Made by a program: the position numbers and the translations under genes
The notes under the pieces: model-generated
What the model was told of the DNA's origin: nothing
Databases searched by the model: none
The model's input: only the letters and a program-made list of their open reading frames with translations
Assembly (NCBI GenBank): GCA_003577315.1
Contig: QEVK01000002.1
Location: 118,956-182,955 of the forward strand
DNA from: Hyphomicrobiales bacterium
GTDB lineage: Bacteria; Pseudomonadota; Alphaproteobacteria; Rhizobiales; Rhizobiaceae
DNA length: 64,000 nucleotides
Direction of reading: 5' to 3'
Part shown: piece after piece, positions 30,441 to 38,747 of the stretch
Position numbering within the stretch: the stretch's first letter is position 1
Layout of the letters: the number at the start of each line of letters is the position of its first letter

Positions 30441-31298
30441 ATGACGAGACTGATCGGTCGCAAGACGGGCATGGCGCTGGCGCTGGCGGCGGGCATGGGC
30501 GCGATGCCGGCTTTGGCCGAATGCCCGGACGACGAGGCCATGCAGGCGCTTGCCGGGAGCGTGCTTGCCGCCACGCCCGCGCCGCCGCCGGCGGTCGCTT
30601 CCGCCGAGGATGCGCTGTGCGCGCAGGGCAAGCTCGTGGAGATCCTCGCGAAGGAATGGGGCGCGCCCGCCGGCTACAAGGCCGGCCTGACCAGCGAGCC
30701 GGCGCAGAAGGCGTTCGGCGCCAGCGCGCCGGTGCGCGGCGTGCTCTATGCCGACATGATGCTGGAGGACGGCGCCACGGTGCCCGCCGACTGGGGCGCG
30801 CTGCCGCGCTTCGAGGCCGATATGGTGGTGGTCGTCGCCGATGCCGCGATAAACGAGGCGACGTCGCCGCAGGAGGTGCTGGCGCACCTGTCGGCGGTCC
30901 ATCCCTTCATCGAGCTTCCCGACTTGGTGGTCGACAATCCCAAGGCGCTCAACGCCGACATCATCACCGCGATCAATGTCGGCGCGCGCAAGGGCGTGCT
31001 GGGCGCGGCGGTGCCGGTCGAGCCGAGCGAGGCCTTCCTCGCCTCGCTCGGCGAGATGCAGGTGGTGGTGACCGACAATGACGGGCAGGAGCTGGCGCGC
31101 GCGCCGGGCGCGGCCGTGCTCGGCCATCCGCTCAACGCCGTCCTGTGGCTGCGCGACAGCGGCGTGACGTTCAGGGAAGGCGACATGGTCAGCGTCGGCT
31201 CGTTCGGCCCGCTGCTGGCGCCCAGGCCCGGCCTGACCGCCACGGTCTCCTATGAGGGGCTGGCCGGCGGACAGAAGGTCAGCGTGACCTTCGAATAG
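30441..31298 (+). CDS. Exported 2-keto-4-pentenoate hydratase-like protein (fumarylacetoacetase fold)
   Basis: A 285-residue protein whose body matches the MhpD/2-oxopent-4-enoate hydratase branch of the FAH superfamily. Matching stretches are APAGYKAGLTSEPAQKAFGASAPVRGVLYADMML, LPRFEADMVVVVADAAINEA, PFIELPDLVVDN and NAVLWLRDSGVTFREGDMVSVGSFGPLLAP. Unlike the usual cytosolic catabolic enzymes it carries a Sec signal peptide (KTGMALALAAGMGAMPALAE), so the mature protein should be periplasmic. No catechol meta-cleavage genes are nearby. The start at 30441 has a GGAGGA ribosome-binding site. The substrate is unknown. Confidence 0.82.
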   Translation: MTRLIGRKTGMALALAAGMGAMPALAECPDDEAMQALAGSVLAATPAPPPAVASAEDALCAQGKLVEILAKEWGAPAGYKAGLTSEPAQKAFGASAPVRGVLYADMMLEDGATVPADWGALPRFEADMVVVVADAAINEATSPQEVLAHLSAVHPFIELPDLVVDNPKALNADIITAINVGARKGVLGAAVPVEPSEAFLASLGEMQVVVTDNDGQELARAPGAAVLGHPLNAVLWLRDSGVTFREGDMVSVGSFGPLLAPRPGLTATVSYEGLAGGQKVSVTFE

Positions 31299-31409
31299 CC
31301 GCCACGGCGACAGGCGGGAGATCCGCCCCGGCGGGCGCGCGCGCCCGCCGGACGCGCGCGGACAGGCCGCGCAGGCGGGGGCGTCGATCGACGGGCGGGG
31401 AAGGAGAAA

Positions 31410-31486
<77 letters not shown>

Positions 31487-31541
31487 AACCGGGCAGAGGC
31501 TTATCCGCTCGCGCTGTGCCGCGCAAGGACAAAATGGCGCT

Positions 31542-32828
31542 TCAGGCGATTGCCTCGCCCGCGCGCGCCGCCGTGGCTCGCGCCGCCGCCGGCCGCCGCT
31601 GCCGCAGCGCGTTCTGGTGGCACGCCTCGAGCGCCATCGCGCCCCAGACCAGGCCGACCAGCACGTAGAAATGCCGCCAGTGGTCCATGTCGATCACGGT
31701 GCCGAGCGCCAGATGGCCGAGGAAGACGACATAGGCGCAAAGCAGGTAGGGCTGCCACGGCCGGTCGCGGAACAGGATGCGGAAGCCGCCCGCCACGGTC
31801 CAGGCGACCAGCACGACGAAGGAGGCGAAGCCCAGCCAGCCATAGTCCATCAGCGCCTTCAGCCAGATGTTGTGCGTGTCCTCGCCCAGCATGCGGCCGA
31901 AATTGAGCGGCCCGATGCCGAGCGGATGCTCCATCGCCATGCGGAAGCCGACGACGAAACGGGCGAAGCGGCCGTCTTCGCCGCCGTCATAATGCTGGAC
32001 GAGCCGGGCGCGCTCGGCCAGGAACTCGGCCGTGCCCGGCATCTGCAGGGCGACGAGGATGCCGCCGAGCGCGAGCGCGAGCGCCAGCGCGCTCATCAGC
32101 GCCACGCGCAGGCGAAACAGCCCGCTCCTCGATTGCAGGAAGAGCGCGCCCACCAGCAGCATCGAGGCGACGACGTAGAGGCCCCACGCCCCGCGCGAGA
32201 AGGACAGGAAGACGCCGCCGGCGATGACGACGAGCAGGCCGGCATAGAGCGGCATGAGGCGCATGGGCGCGGTGAGCAGCCGGTAGAGCATGTAGATGCC
32301 GGGCAGCGCCAGGAACGGGCCGAAGACGTTGGGGTCGGCGAAGGTGCCGCTGGCGCGGCCGTAGCGCGAGAAGGCGCCGGCGCCGGGGAAGGCGTCGAGA
32401 TAGCCGGCGATGCCGAGCAGGGCGGCGATCAGCGCCGCCGCGGTCCAGGCGCGGAAGATCAGCCCGTAGCGGGAATGGTCGGCCACGAGGATGGCGGCGA
32501 AGAAAACCGAGGTCAGCGACAGGAACAGCGTGACGGCGAGATAGAGCGGCGTGTCGTGAAGGTCGCCCATCGTCGCCATCGAGAGCGCGCCGCCGATATT
32601 GTAGGCCGCCAGCAGGGCGAGCAGGATCGCCGCATGGCGCGACAGGCGCAGGCCGAACAGCGCCCACACCGCGATCAGCCCGACCATGAACAGCTCGTAG
32701 GGCGCGGGCTCGCGCACGACGAAGCCCTGAAGGAACACCCCGAAGGAGAGCGCCGCCGCGGCGAGCAGCGAGATCGCCTTGGCCTCGACCGCCGCGCGCG
32801 GCAGCCCGCTGGCGGCCACCGCGCTCAA
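31542..32828 (-). CDS. O-antigen ligase / Wzy-type polymerase family membrane protein
   Basis: A 428-residue inner-membrane protein with about 11-12 helices. The Wzy_C/WaaL family loop is visible: VFLSFSRGAWGLYVV in the first part, then the large periplasmic loop with FRMAMEHPLGIGPLNFGRMLGEDTHNIWLKALMDYGWLG. The H-N-x-W motif is the hallmark of the family. It probably polymerises or transfers the polysaccharide repeat units of this locus. The start is taken as TTG at 32828, which overlaps the upstream gene's stop as TTGA and has GGAG 8 nt before; GTG at 32819 is the alternative. Confidence 0.85.
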   Translation of the reverse strand: MSAVAASGLPRAAVEAKAISLLAAAALSFGVFLQGFVVREPAPYELFMVGLIAVWALFGLRLSRHAAILLALLAAYNIGGALSMATMGDLHDTPLYLAVTLFLSLTSVFFAAILVADHSRYGLIFRAWTAAALIAALLGIAGYLDAFPGAGAFSRYGRASGTFADPNVFGPFLALPGIYMLYRLLTAPMRLMPLYAGLLVVIAGGVFLSFSRGAWGLYVVASMLLVGALFLQSRSGLFRLRVALMSALALALALGGILVALQMPGTAEFLAERARLVQHYDGGEDGRFARFVVGFRMAMEHPLGIGPLNFGRMLGEDTHNIWLKALMDYGWLGFASFVVLVAWTVAGGFRILFRDRPWQPYLLCAYVVFLGHLALGTVIDMDHWRHFYVLVGLVWGAMALEACHQNALRQRRPAAARATAARAGEAIA

Positions 32829-34317
32829 TAGGCGTTCTCCGTGTTGAGCAGGCGGATCGGCGTCAGCAGCAGGATCTTGAGGTCGAACCACAGCGACCAG
32901 TTCTCGATGTAGTCGAGGTCGAAGGCGGTGCGCATCATGATCTTGGTGTCGCTGTCGGTCTCGCCGCGCCAGCCGTTGATCTGCGCCCAGCCGGTGACGC
33001 CCGGCTTGACGCGGTGGCGGGCGAAATAGCCGTCGACGACCTCGTGATAGAGGCGGTCCTGCGCCTTGGCGGCGGCCGCGTGCGGGCGCGGGCCGACCAG
33101 CGACAGGTCGCCCTTGAGCACGTTGAAGAACTGCGGCAGCTCGTCGATGGAGGTCTTGCGGATGAAGCGGCCGACGCGGGTGACGCGCGGGTCGCCCCTG
33201 GTGACGAGCCTGGCCGCGGCGGCGTCGCCCTGGTCGACATACATCGAGCGGAACTTGTAGACGTCGATGACCTCGTTGTTGAAGCCGAGCCGCTTCTGCC
33301 TGAACAGCACCGGCCCCTTGCTGTCGAGCTTGGGCTGAAGACGATGTCGAAGGCGCGCTTGGCGACCGAATCCCAGTCGTGGATCGGCCGGTCGAAGATG
33401 TCGAGCATCGGCACCGAGCCGATATAGGAATAGGTGCGCGGCCGGAACTGGAACTGGGTCGAGTGCGCCGACAGGCGGATGTCGACGGGCAACACCCACA
33501 GCTTCTTGAGCAGGGACAGCACCCGCGTCTCGGCGCTCAGCGGCAGCGACACGATCAGCATGTCGATGCGGGTGATGCGGGCGAACTCGATCAGCTCGCT
33601 GACGGTGCCGAGCTTGGGGTAGCCGGCCACGATGGGCGGCGAGCGGCGGTTGTCGCGGTCGTCGAAGATGCCGCAGATGCGGATGTCGTTGTAGGGTTGC
33701 AGCTCGATGGAGCGGATCAGCTTCTCCGCCGCCTCGCCGCCGCCGACGATGACGGCGCGCCGCTCCATGCGCCCGTCGCGCGCCCAGCGCCGCACCAGCC
33801 CGGCGACGACGAGGCGCAGCAGCGCGACGAGCGCGAAGCCGGCGAGGAACCATGCGCCCGCCCAGAAGCGCGAGAACTCTTCCGAGATCTTGAGGAAGAA
33901 GCCGGCCAGCGCCGTCAGCGCCAGCGCGCCGATCCACACCGGCAGGACGACGGCGAGCGTGCGCAGCGGCCGGTTGAGCCGCGCGATCTGGTAGGCGTCG
34001 GCCAGCTCGAGCAGGATGACCGTCAGCGCCGAGGCGATCACGATCAGCACCGGATAGTGCCAGCTCGCCGCCGCTTCGGGGCCGGGATAGGCAAGGCTCA
34101 GCGCATAGCCCGAGACGGCGAGCAGCGCGAACTCGGTGAGGCGCAGGATGCCGCTGACCATCACCGGCGACAGCGTGTCGTGGCGGTACTGCGCGGCGAT
34201 CTGGCGGGCGATGGCGTTGAGCTCGCCCTGGCGGCCGCCCTCGGCCGCGGCGGGTTCGCCGGCGAACGAGCGGACGGCGTTTGCCGTGTAGCGCTTGGAA
34301 GGGTCGGTCTTGGCCAT
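32825..34317 (-). pseudogene. Polyprenyl-phosphate sugar-1-phosphate transferase (UppE/WcaJ type), broken by an out-of-frame deletion
   Basis: This is the initiating transferase of the polysaccharide locus. The N-terminal half (from MAKTDPSKRY at 34317) has four membrane helices, then a Rossmann-like CoA-binding-type domain (RAVIVGGGEAAEKLIRSIEL... IRICGIFDDRDNR), reading to KRAFDIVFS. The catalytic C-terminal domain (LDSKGPVLFRQKRLGFNNE, YKFRSMY, RKTSIDELPQFFNVLKGDLSLVGPRP, HRVKPGVTGWAQINGWRGET) is intact but in another frame. At 33332-33340 the two are joined with about 18 residues missing, the membrane segment that normally links them, and the frame shifts. As written, no full-length enzyme can be made. 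A sequence or assembly error is possible; both halves are otherwise well preserved. Confidence 0.85.
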
Positions 34318-34404
34318 GGCATGCGGTATCCGGAAAGGTCGCCCCCTCCATAGCCGAAAGCCGCTAAGGAAACCTTGACGGGGCCGGCGCGGCCGCTCCC
34401 CGAT

Positions 34405-35529
34405 TCAGGCGAGCGCCTGCCGGTACGCCCTTTCGACCCCCGCCGCCATGGTCTCGACGCCGAAGCGCGCGCGCAGCTCGTCATGGGCGGGCATGAGCGC
34501 GGCGTGCGCCGCCTCGTCGGCGAGGGCCTCGGCCATGGCCGCCGCCACGCTTTCCACCTGCGGCCGCACGAGGGCGGGGGAGGCGGGCGGGAATATCTCG
34601 GGGATGCCGCCGACGGCGGTGGCGATCATCGGCTTTCCGGCGGCCAGCGCCTCGAGCACGATATAGGGCATGGCTTCCGCGCGCGACGGCACCACGACGA
34701 TGCGGGCGAGAGCGAAGGCCTCGCGGGCGGGCATCGGCGGCAGGAGGCGCACGTGCCGCGACAGGCCCAGCCGCTCGACCCGGGCGGCACAGGCCGCCGT
34801 CTCGCCGCCACCGACCATGACGGCCGAGAGCGGCCGCCCGGTCGCGGCCGAGGCCCGGGCGAGGGCGTCGACGAAGATGTCCGTGCCCTTGAGCGCCCGC
34901 ATCTCGCCGATATAGAGGAAGTCCGCGGCACCGGGCGCGGGCGCCACCGGCGCGAACTCGGCCGGGGTAAGGCCGTTATAGACCACGCTCGACGGCGATC
35001 TCGGCCCGCCGATCTTTTCGGCGAAGGTCCGCCGCTCGAACTCCGAGACGAACAGGAAATGGTCGCTCATGCGGTCCATCATCCGTTCGAGCGAGAACAG
35101 GAGCCTGCCCTTCGCCGTGCCGGGGTCGAAGTGCAGGACGCCGCCATGCGGCGAATAGAGGCGGGCTACGCTATACCCGGATACCCGCAGGGCTGAGCCG
35201 AACACACGCGCGAGCGCGCCGCCCTTGGCGCCGTGCCCGTGCAGCACGTCCGGCCGCAATTTCTTGACGAGACGATAGGCGCGCCAGCCGGCGGCGAGGT
35301 CGCCGGGCCCGACATTGCGCCGGATGGGGATGCGCGTGACGCCGAGCGGAAGCGAGCCGGCGACGGCGTCGAAATAGCGACCCTCCAGCGCGCCGCCGGT
35401 GGTGGAATCGCAGATGAAGCCGACCTGGTGGCCGGCCGCCGCCTGCGCAGCGGCGAGGTCGCGCACGTGGCGGAACAGGCCGCCCACCGGCGCGCGGAAA
35501 CAATGGACGATGCGCAGGCCGGACGTCAC
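34405..35529 (-). CDS. Glycosyltransferase family 4
   Basis: A 374-residue GT-B enzyme. The N-terminal acceptor domain begins LRIVHCFRAPVGGLFRHVRDLAAAQAAAGHQVGF. The C-terminal nucleotide-sugar domain contains ADFLYIGEMRALKGTDIFVDAL and the E-x7-E region VVVPSRAEAMPYIVLEALAAGKPMIATAVGGIPE. It likely adds a sugar on the cytoplasmic face during repeat-unit assembly. The start is taken as GTG at 35529, preceded by GGAGA and 20 nt after the export gene's stop; an ATG at 35571 would overlap that gene and lacks a ribosome-binding site. Confidence 0.88.
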   Translation of the reverse strand: MTSGLRIVHCFRAPVGGLFRHVRDLAAAQAAAGHQVGFICDSTTGGALEGRYFDAVAGSLPLGVTRIPIRRNVGPGDLAAGWRAYRLVKKLRPDVLHGHGAKGGALARVFGSALRVSGYSVARLYSPHGGVLHFDPGTAKGRLLFSLERMMDRMSDHFLFVSEFERRTFAEKIGGPRSPSSVVYNGLTPAEFAPVAPAPGAADFLYIGEMRALKGTDIFVDALARASAATGRPLSAVMVGGGETAACAARVERLGLSRHVRLLPPMPAREAFALARIVVVPSRAEAMPYIVLEALAAGKPMIATAVGGIPEIFPPASPALVRPQVESVAAAMAEALADEAAHAALMPAHDELRARFGVETMAAGVERAYRQALA

Positions 35530-35548
35530 GGAAGCGCTGTCTCCGGGC

Positions 35549-36112
35549 TCAGAACAGGCGCTCGCGCACATAGACGGTGTCGCCGGGCAGCACCGGGTCG
35601 GAGGTCCTGACCCTGCCCGTCATCACCTCGTTGTTGATGGCGCGGGTGATGTCGACGTTCTCCTGGTTGGCGCGGGGCGTGTAGCCGCCGGCGGCCGCCA
35701 CGGCCTTCTGCACGGTCATGCCCGGAACGTAGGAATACTGCCCGGCCGCGCCGACCTCGCCCATGATGAAGACCGGCCGGTAGCGGTCGACCTCGACCGA
35801 GACGTCGGGGTCGCGCAGGTAGCCGTTGCGCAGGCGCTGGGCGATCTGGCCCTCGAGTTGCTGGGCGGTGTAGCCGCGCGCGGGGATCGCCCCCACCAGT
35901 GGGAAGGCGATGTAGCCGGACTGGTCGACCGCGTAGGTGTTGGTCAGCATCTCCTGCTCGAAGACGGTGATGCGCACGCGGTCGCCGGCGTCGAGCACGT
36001 AGGGCTTGTTGATGGCCTCGTGGAAGGCGGGCGGCGCCGGCCTGTATCCCGAGCACCCGGCCGCGAGCAGGGCTGCGGAAACGACAAGTGCGGCTGCAAG
36101 CTGGCGTTTCAT
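35549..36112 (-). CDS. Polysaccharide biosynthesis/export lipoprotein (Wza-like)
   Basis: A 187-residue outer-membrane export component. The lipoprotein signal is LAAALVVSAALLAAGC. The poly-export domain follows (YVLDAGDRVRITVFEQEMLTNTYAVDQSGYIAFPLVGAIPARGYTAQQL), then a SLBB-type segment (PVFIMGEVGAAGQYSYVPGMTVQKAVAAAGGYTPRA). It is short compared with E. coli Wza and resembles rhizobial ExoF/UppC-type proteins. The start at 36112 puts the signal peptide at the N-terminus; a GTG at 36136 is the alternative. First gene of the minus-strand polysaccharide operon, divergent from the GumC-like gene. Confidence 0.9.
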   Translation of the reverse strand: MKRQLAAALVVSAALLAAGCSGYRPAPPAFHEAINKPYVLDAGDRVRITVFEQEMLTNTYAVDQSGYIAFPLVGAIPARGYTAQQLEGQIAQRLRNGYLRDPDVSVEVDRYRPVFIMGEVGAAGQYSYVPGMTVQKAVAAAGGYTPRANQENVDITRAINNEVMTGRVRTSDPVLPGDTVYVRERLF

Positions 36113-36291
36113 GGGCGCAACGATAATCCTCGACACTGTCAGCGGTCGGTGCCGGCGGGGCGGCAGCGCTTCGCTCGGTCTCTTATCCTCCTGTTAAGGT
36201 TAATGCCCGGTAAAGCCGCCCGGGGCCTGGGTGCCGCCGCCCGTGGCCGGAGGAGGGGACGGGGCGCGCGCCGGCGGGCTTAACCCGATGG

Positions 36292-36312
36292 TTACCATGT
36301 CCGTTTACCATG
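36292..36312. promoter_or_regulatory. Tandem TTACCATG repeats between divergent polysaccharide operons
   Basis: TTACCATG occurs at 36292-36299 and again at 36305-36312, 13 nt apart (start to start). An AT-rich element TTAAGGTTAA lies upstream at 36194-36203. They are in the 288-nt gap that must hold both operon promoters. A regulator-binding role is inferred from position and repetition. Confidence 0.4.
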
Positions 36313-36400
36313 GCGGGCCTTGGCATATCGGGCCACGCGACGGAGTCCGGCTTTGGCGGCCCCGCTCCGGCCCGGACAAGGAGCGTATCGGAGTAAGCCC

Positions 36401-38704
36401 ATGCCTGATGCCCGCCACGCGGTCAGCGACGTCGACGTCGATCTCGGCCAGCTCTTCGGCAGCCTTGTGCGCAACTGGCTGCGCATCCTGCTCGTCGCGC
36501 TGGCCGTGGCGGGGCTGGCCTATCTGCTGGCGGGGCTGGCCACGCCGCTCTACCGCGCCGAGACGCGCATCCTGATCGAATCGCGGGAATCGGTCTACAC
36601 GCGCCCGGCTTCGGCCGGCATCTCCGATTCCGAGCGGGCGCTGCCCGACGACGAGACGGTGGCCTCCCAGGTCGAGGTCATCGGCTCGACCGACATCCTG
36701 CGCGATGTCGCGCGCCAGCTCGACCTCGCATCGCGCGACGAGTTCGGCGCAGCGGGCGAGACCTCGGCGCTGGGCAATCTCCTCATTCTGACGGGGCTCA
36801 GGAGCGATCCCTCGCAGGCCTCCGTCGAGGAGCGGGTGCTGCGGGCGTTGCAGGAGAAGCTGTCGATCTACCGCGTCGACGGCTCGCGCGTCATCGTCAT
36901 CGGCTTCTCCTCCGAAGACCCCGCGCTCGCCGCCGCCGTGCCCAACGCCATCGCCGACGCCTATGTCGCCGGGCAGGAACAGGCCAAGCGCCTCAGCAAC
37001 GCCGACGCCACCCAATGGCTGGAGCCGGAGATCGACGACCTGCGCCAGCGCGTGCGCCAGGCCGAGGCGCGGGTGGCCGAATACCGCGCCCAGGCCGGCC
37101 TGCTGATGGGCCAGAACAATTCCATCCTGCCGACGCAGCAGCTCGCCGAAATCTCCACCGAGCTGACGCGCGTGCGCGCCGAGCGCTCGACCGCCGAGGC
37201 CAAGGCCACGGCCATCCGCGACGCGATGGGCTCGGGCGCGCGCGTCGAGACCATGCCCGAGGTGCTCGCCGCGCCCCTGGTGCAGCGGCTGCGCGAGCGC
37301 CAGGTGCAGCTCGAGGCCGACATGGCCGACCTGTCGGCGTCGCTGCTGGAGAACCACCCGCGCATGAAGGCGCTGCGCGCCCAGCTCGACGAGACCGACC
37401 GGCAGCTCCGCGCCGAGGTGCGCAAGGTGCTGTCGGCGGCCGAGAACGAGGCCGCTTCCGCCCGCGCCCGCGAAACCCGGCTCGTGGCCGAGGTCAACCG
37501 CCTCAAGGCGGCGTCGGCGCAGGCGGGCGACGACGAGGTCGAACTGCGCGCGCTGGAGCGCGAGGCCGCCGCCCAGCGGGCGCTGCTCGAATCCTACCTG
37601 ACGCGCTACCGCGAGGCGGCCGCGCGCGCCGACCGCAACTCGATGCCGGCCGATGCGCGCATCTTCGCGCGCGCCGTGCCGCCGCACGAGGCCTATTTCC
37701 CCAGGATGGGGCCGATCGTGGCGGCGGCCTTCGCCGCCGCGCTGCTGGCGATGGCGGTCGTCATCCTGCTCGCCGAGCTGTTCAGCGGCCGCGCCATGCG
37801 CCCCGCCGCCGGCGCGTTCGTGCCGGCCGAAGCGGCCGGGGAGGATGCCGGGGAGGTCGAGGAGGCCGCGCCTGCGCTGGATGCCGGGCCGGCCGTGACC
37901 CCGGTCGGGGCGGAAGCCGGGATCGGGACGCCGCCAACCGATCCGCTGCCGGCCGATCCGCTGCCGGTCGAGCCGGTGGACGAGGCGTCGGCCGCCGTGG
38001 CGCCGGGCGACGAAACGCCCGTCGCCGTCGCGGAGCCCGAGCTTCCGGCGGAAGAGATTGCGCAAACCGAGAGCGAGGATGACATGGCGATGGCCAGACC
38101 GATGCGCGACGAGGTCGCGATTTCCGACGCCGCCGACCGGCTGATCGACGGCGATGCCGGCCGCGTGGTCTTCATCTCCCCCGAGGGCGACGAGGCGACG
38201 GCGGTTTCCGTCACGGTGGCGCGCGAGATGGCCGATGCCGGCCTGCGCGTCGTGTTCCTCGACCTGACATGGTCGGGCGCGCCGTCGGCGGGAATGCTGG
38301 AGAGCGCGCACCAGCCGGGCATCACCAACCTGCTCGCCGCGCGGGCGCGCTTCGCCGACGTCATCCACGCCGACCTCTATTCCGAGTGCCACGTGATTCC
38401 CGCCGGCACGGCCGACCCCGAGAAGGCGATGCAGGCGGTCGAGCGGCTGCCGATGATCCTGGAGGCGCTCGACACCGCCTACGACGTCGTCGTGGTCGAG
38501 TGCGGCGCGACCGACGCGCAGGCCATCGCCGGCGTGGCGGGTGAGGATGCCGAGATATTCGTCGCCGCGCTCGATCCGCGCAACGAGGCCGTCGCCGCGC
38601 TCGCGGAGGATCTCGATGCGTCCGGCTATGGCGGGGTGCTGAAGGTGGTGCCGGGCCGCCGCGCCGCGCAGCCGTCGCCGCGCGGCCGCTACGCCGCAGC
38701 ATAG
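36401..38704 (+). CDS. GumC/Wzc-type polysaccharide chain-length protein with degenerate tyrosine-kinase domain
   Basis: A 767-residue inner-membrane protein. A Wzz domain with its first membrane helix (about residues 28-48, NWLRILLVALAVAGLAYLLAGLA) comes first, then long coiled coils (about 200-410). The second helix is at about 437-460. An Ala/Pro/Glu-rich linker follows to about 580, then a P-loop-kinase-like domain (GRVVFISPEGDEATAVSVTVAREMADAGLRVVFLDLTWSG, YDVVVVECGATDA). Where BY-kinases have Gly-x-Gly-Lys-Thr this has SPEGDEATA, so ATP binding is unlikely. No Tyr-rich tail is present. It should control chain length and bridge to the Wza-like exporter. GGAG precedes the ATG. Confidence 0.88.
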   Translation: MPDARHAVSDVDVDLGQLFGSLVRNWLRILLVALAVAGLAYLLAGLATPLYRAETRILIESRESVYTRPASAGISDSERALPDDETVASQVEVIGSTDILRDVARQLDLASRDEFGAAGETSALGNLLILTGLRSDPSQASVEERVLRALQEKLSIYRVDGSRVIVIGFSSEDPALAAAVPNAIADAYVAGQEQAKRLSNADATQWLEPEIDDLRQRVRQAEARVAEYRAQAGLLMGQNNSILPTQQLAEISTELTRVRAERSTAEAKATAIRDAMGSGARVETMPEVLAAPLVQRLRERQVQLEADMADLSASLLENHPRMKALRAQLDETDRQLRAEVRKVLSAAENEAASARARETRLVAEVNRLKAASAQAGDDEVELRALEREAAAQRALLESYLTRYREAAARADRNSMPADARIFARAVPPHEAYFPRMGPIVAAAFAAALLAMAVVILLAELFSGRAMRPAAGAFVPAEAAGEDAGEVEEAAPALDAGPAVTPVGAEAGIGTPPTDPLPADPLPVEPVDEASAAVAPGDETPVAVAEPELPAEEIAQTESEDDMAMARPMRDEVAISDAADRLIDGDAGRVVFISPEGDEATAVSVTVAREMADAGLRVVFLDLTWSGAPSAGMLESAHQPGITNLLAARARFADVIHADLYSECHVIPAGTADPEKAMQAVERLPMILEALDTAYDVVVVECGATDAQAIAGVAGEDAEIFVAALDPRNEAVAALAEDLDASGYGGVLKVVPGRRAAQPSPRGRYAAA

Positions 38705-38747
38705 GTTTGAGGGGAAGGGAAGCGCGGCCGCCGCGGGCGGCCTCGCG

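Noticed and set aside
32935..33335. Continuation of the N-terminal sugar-transferase frame as a separate 460-residue protein
   Set aside because: After 33335 this frame is Ser/Arg/Thr low complexity antisense-like sequence, while the true catalytic domain continues in the other frame.
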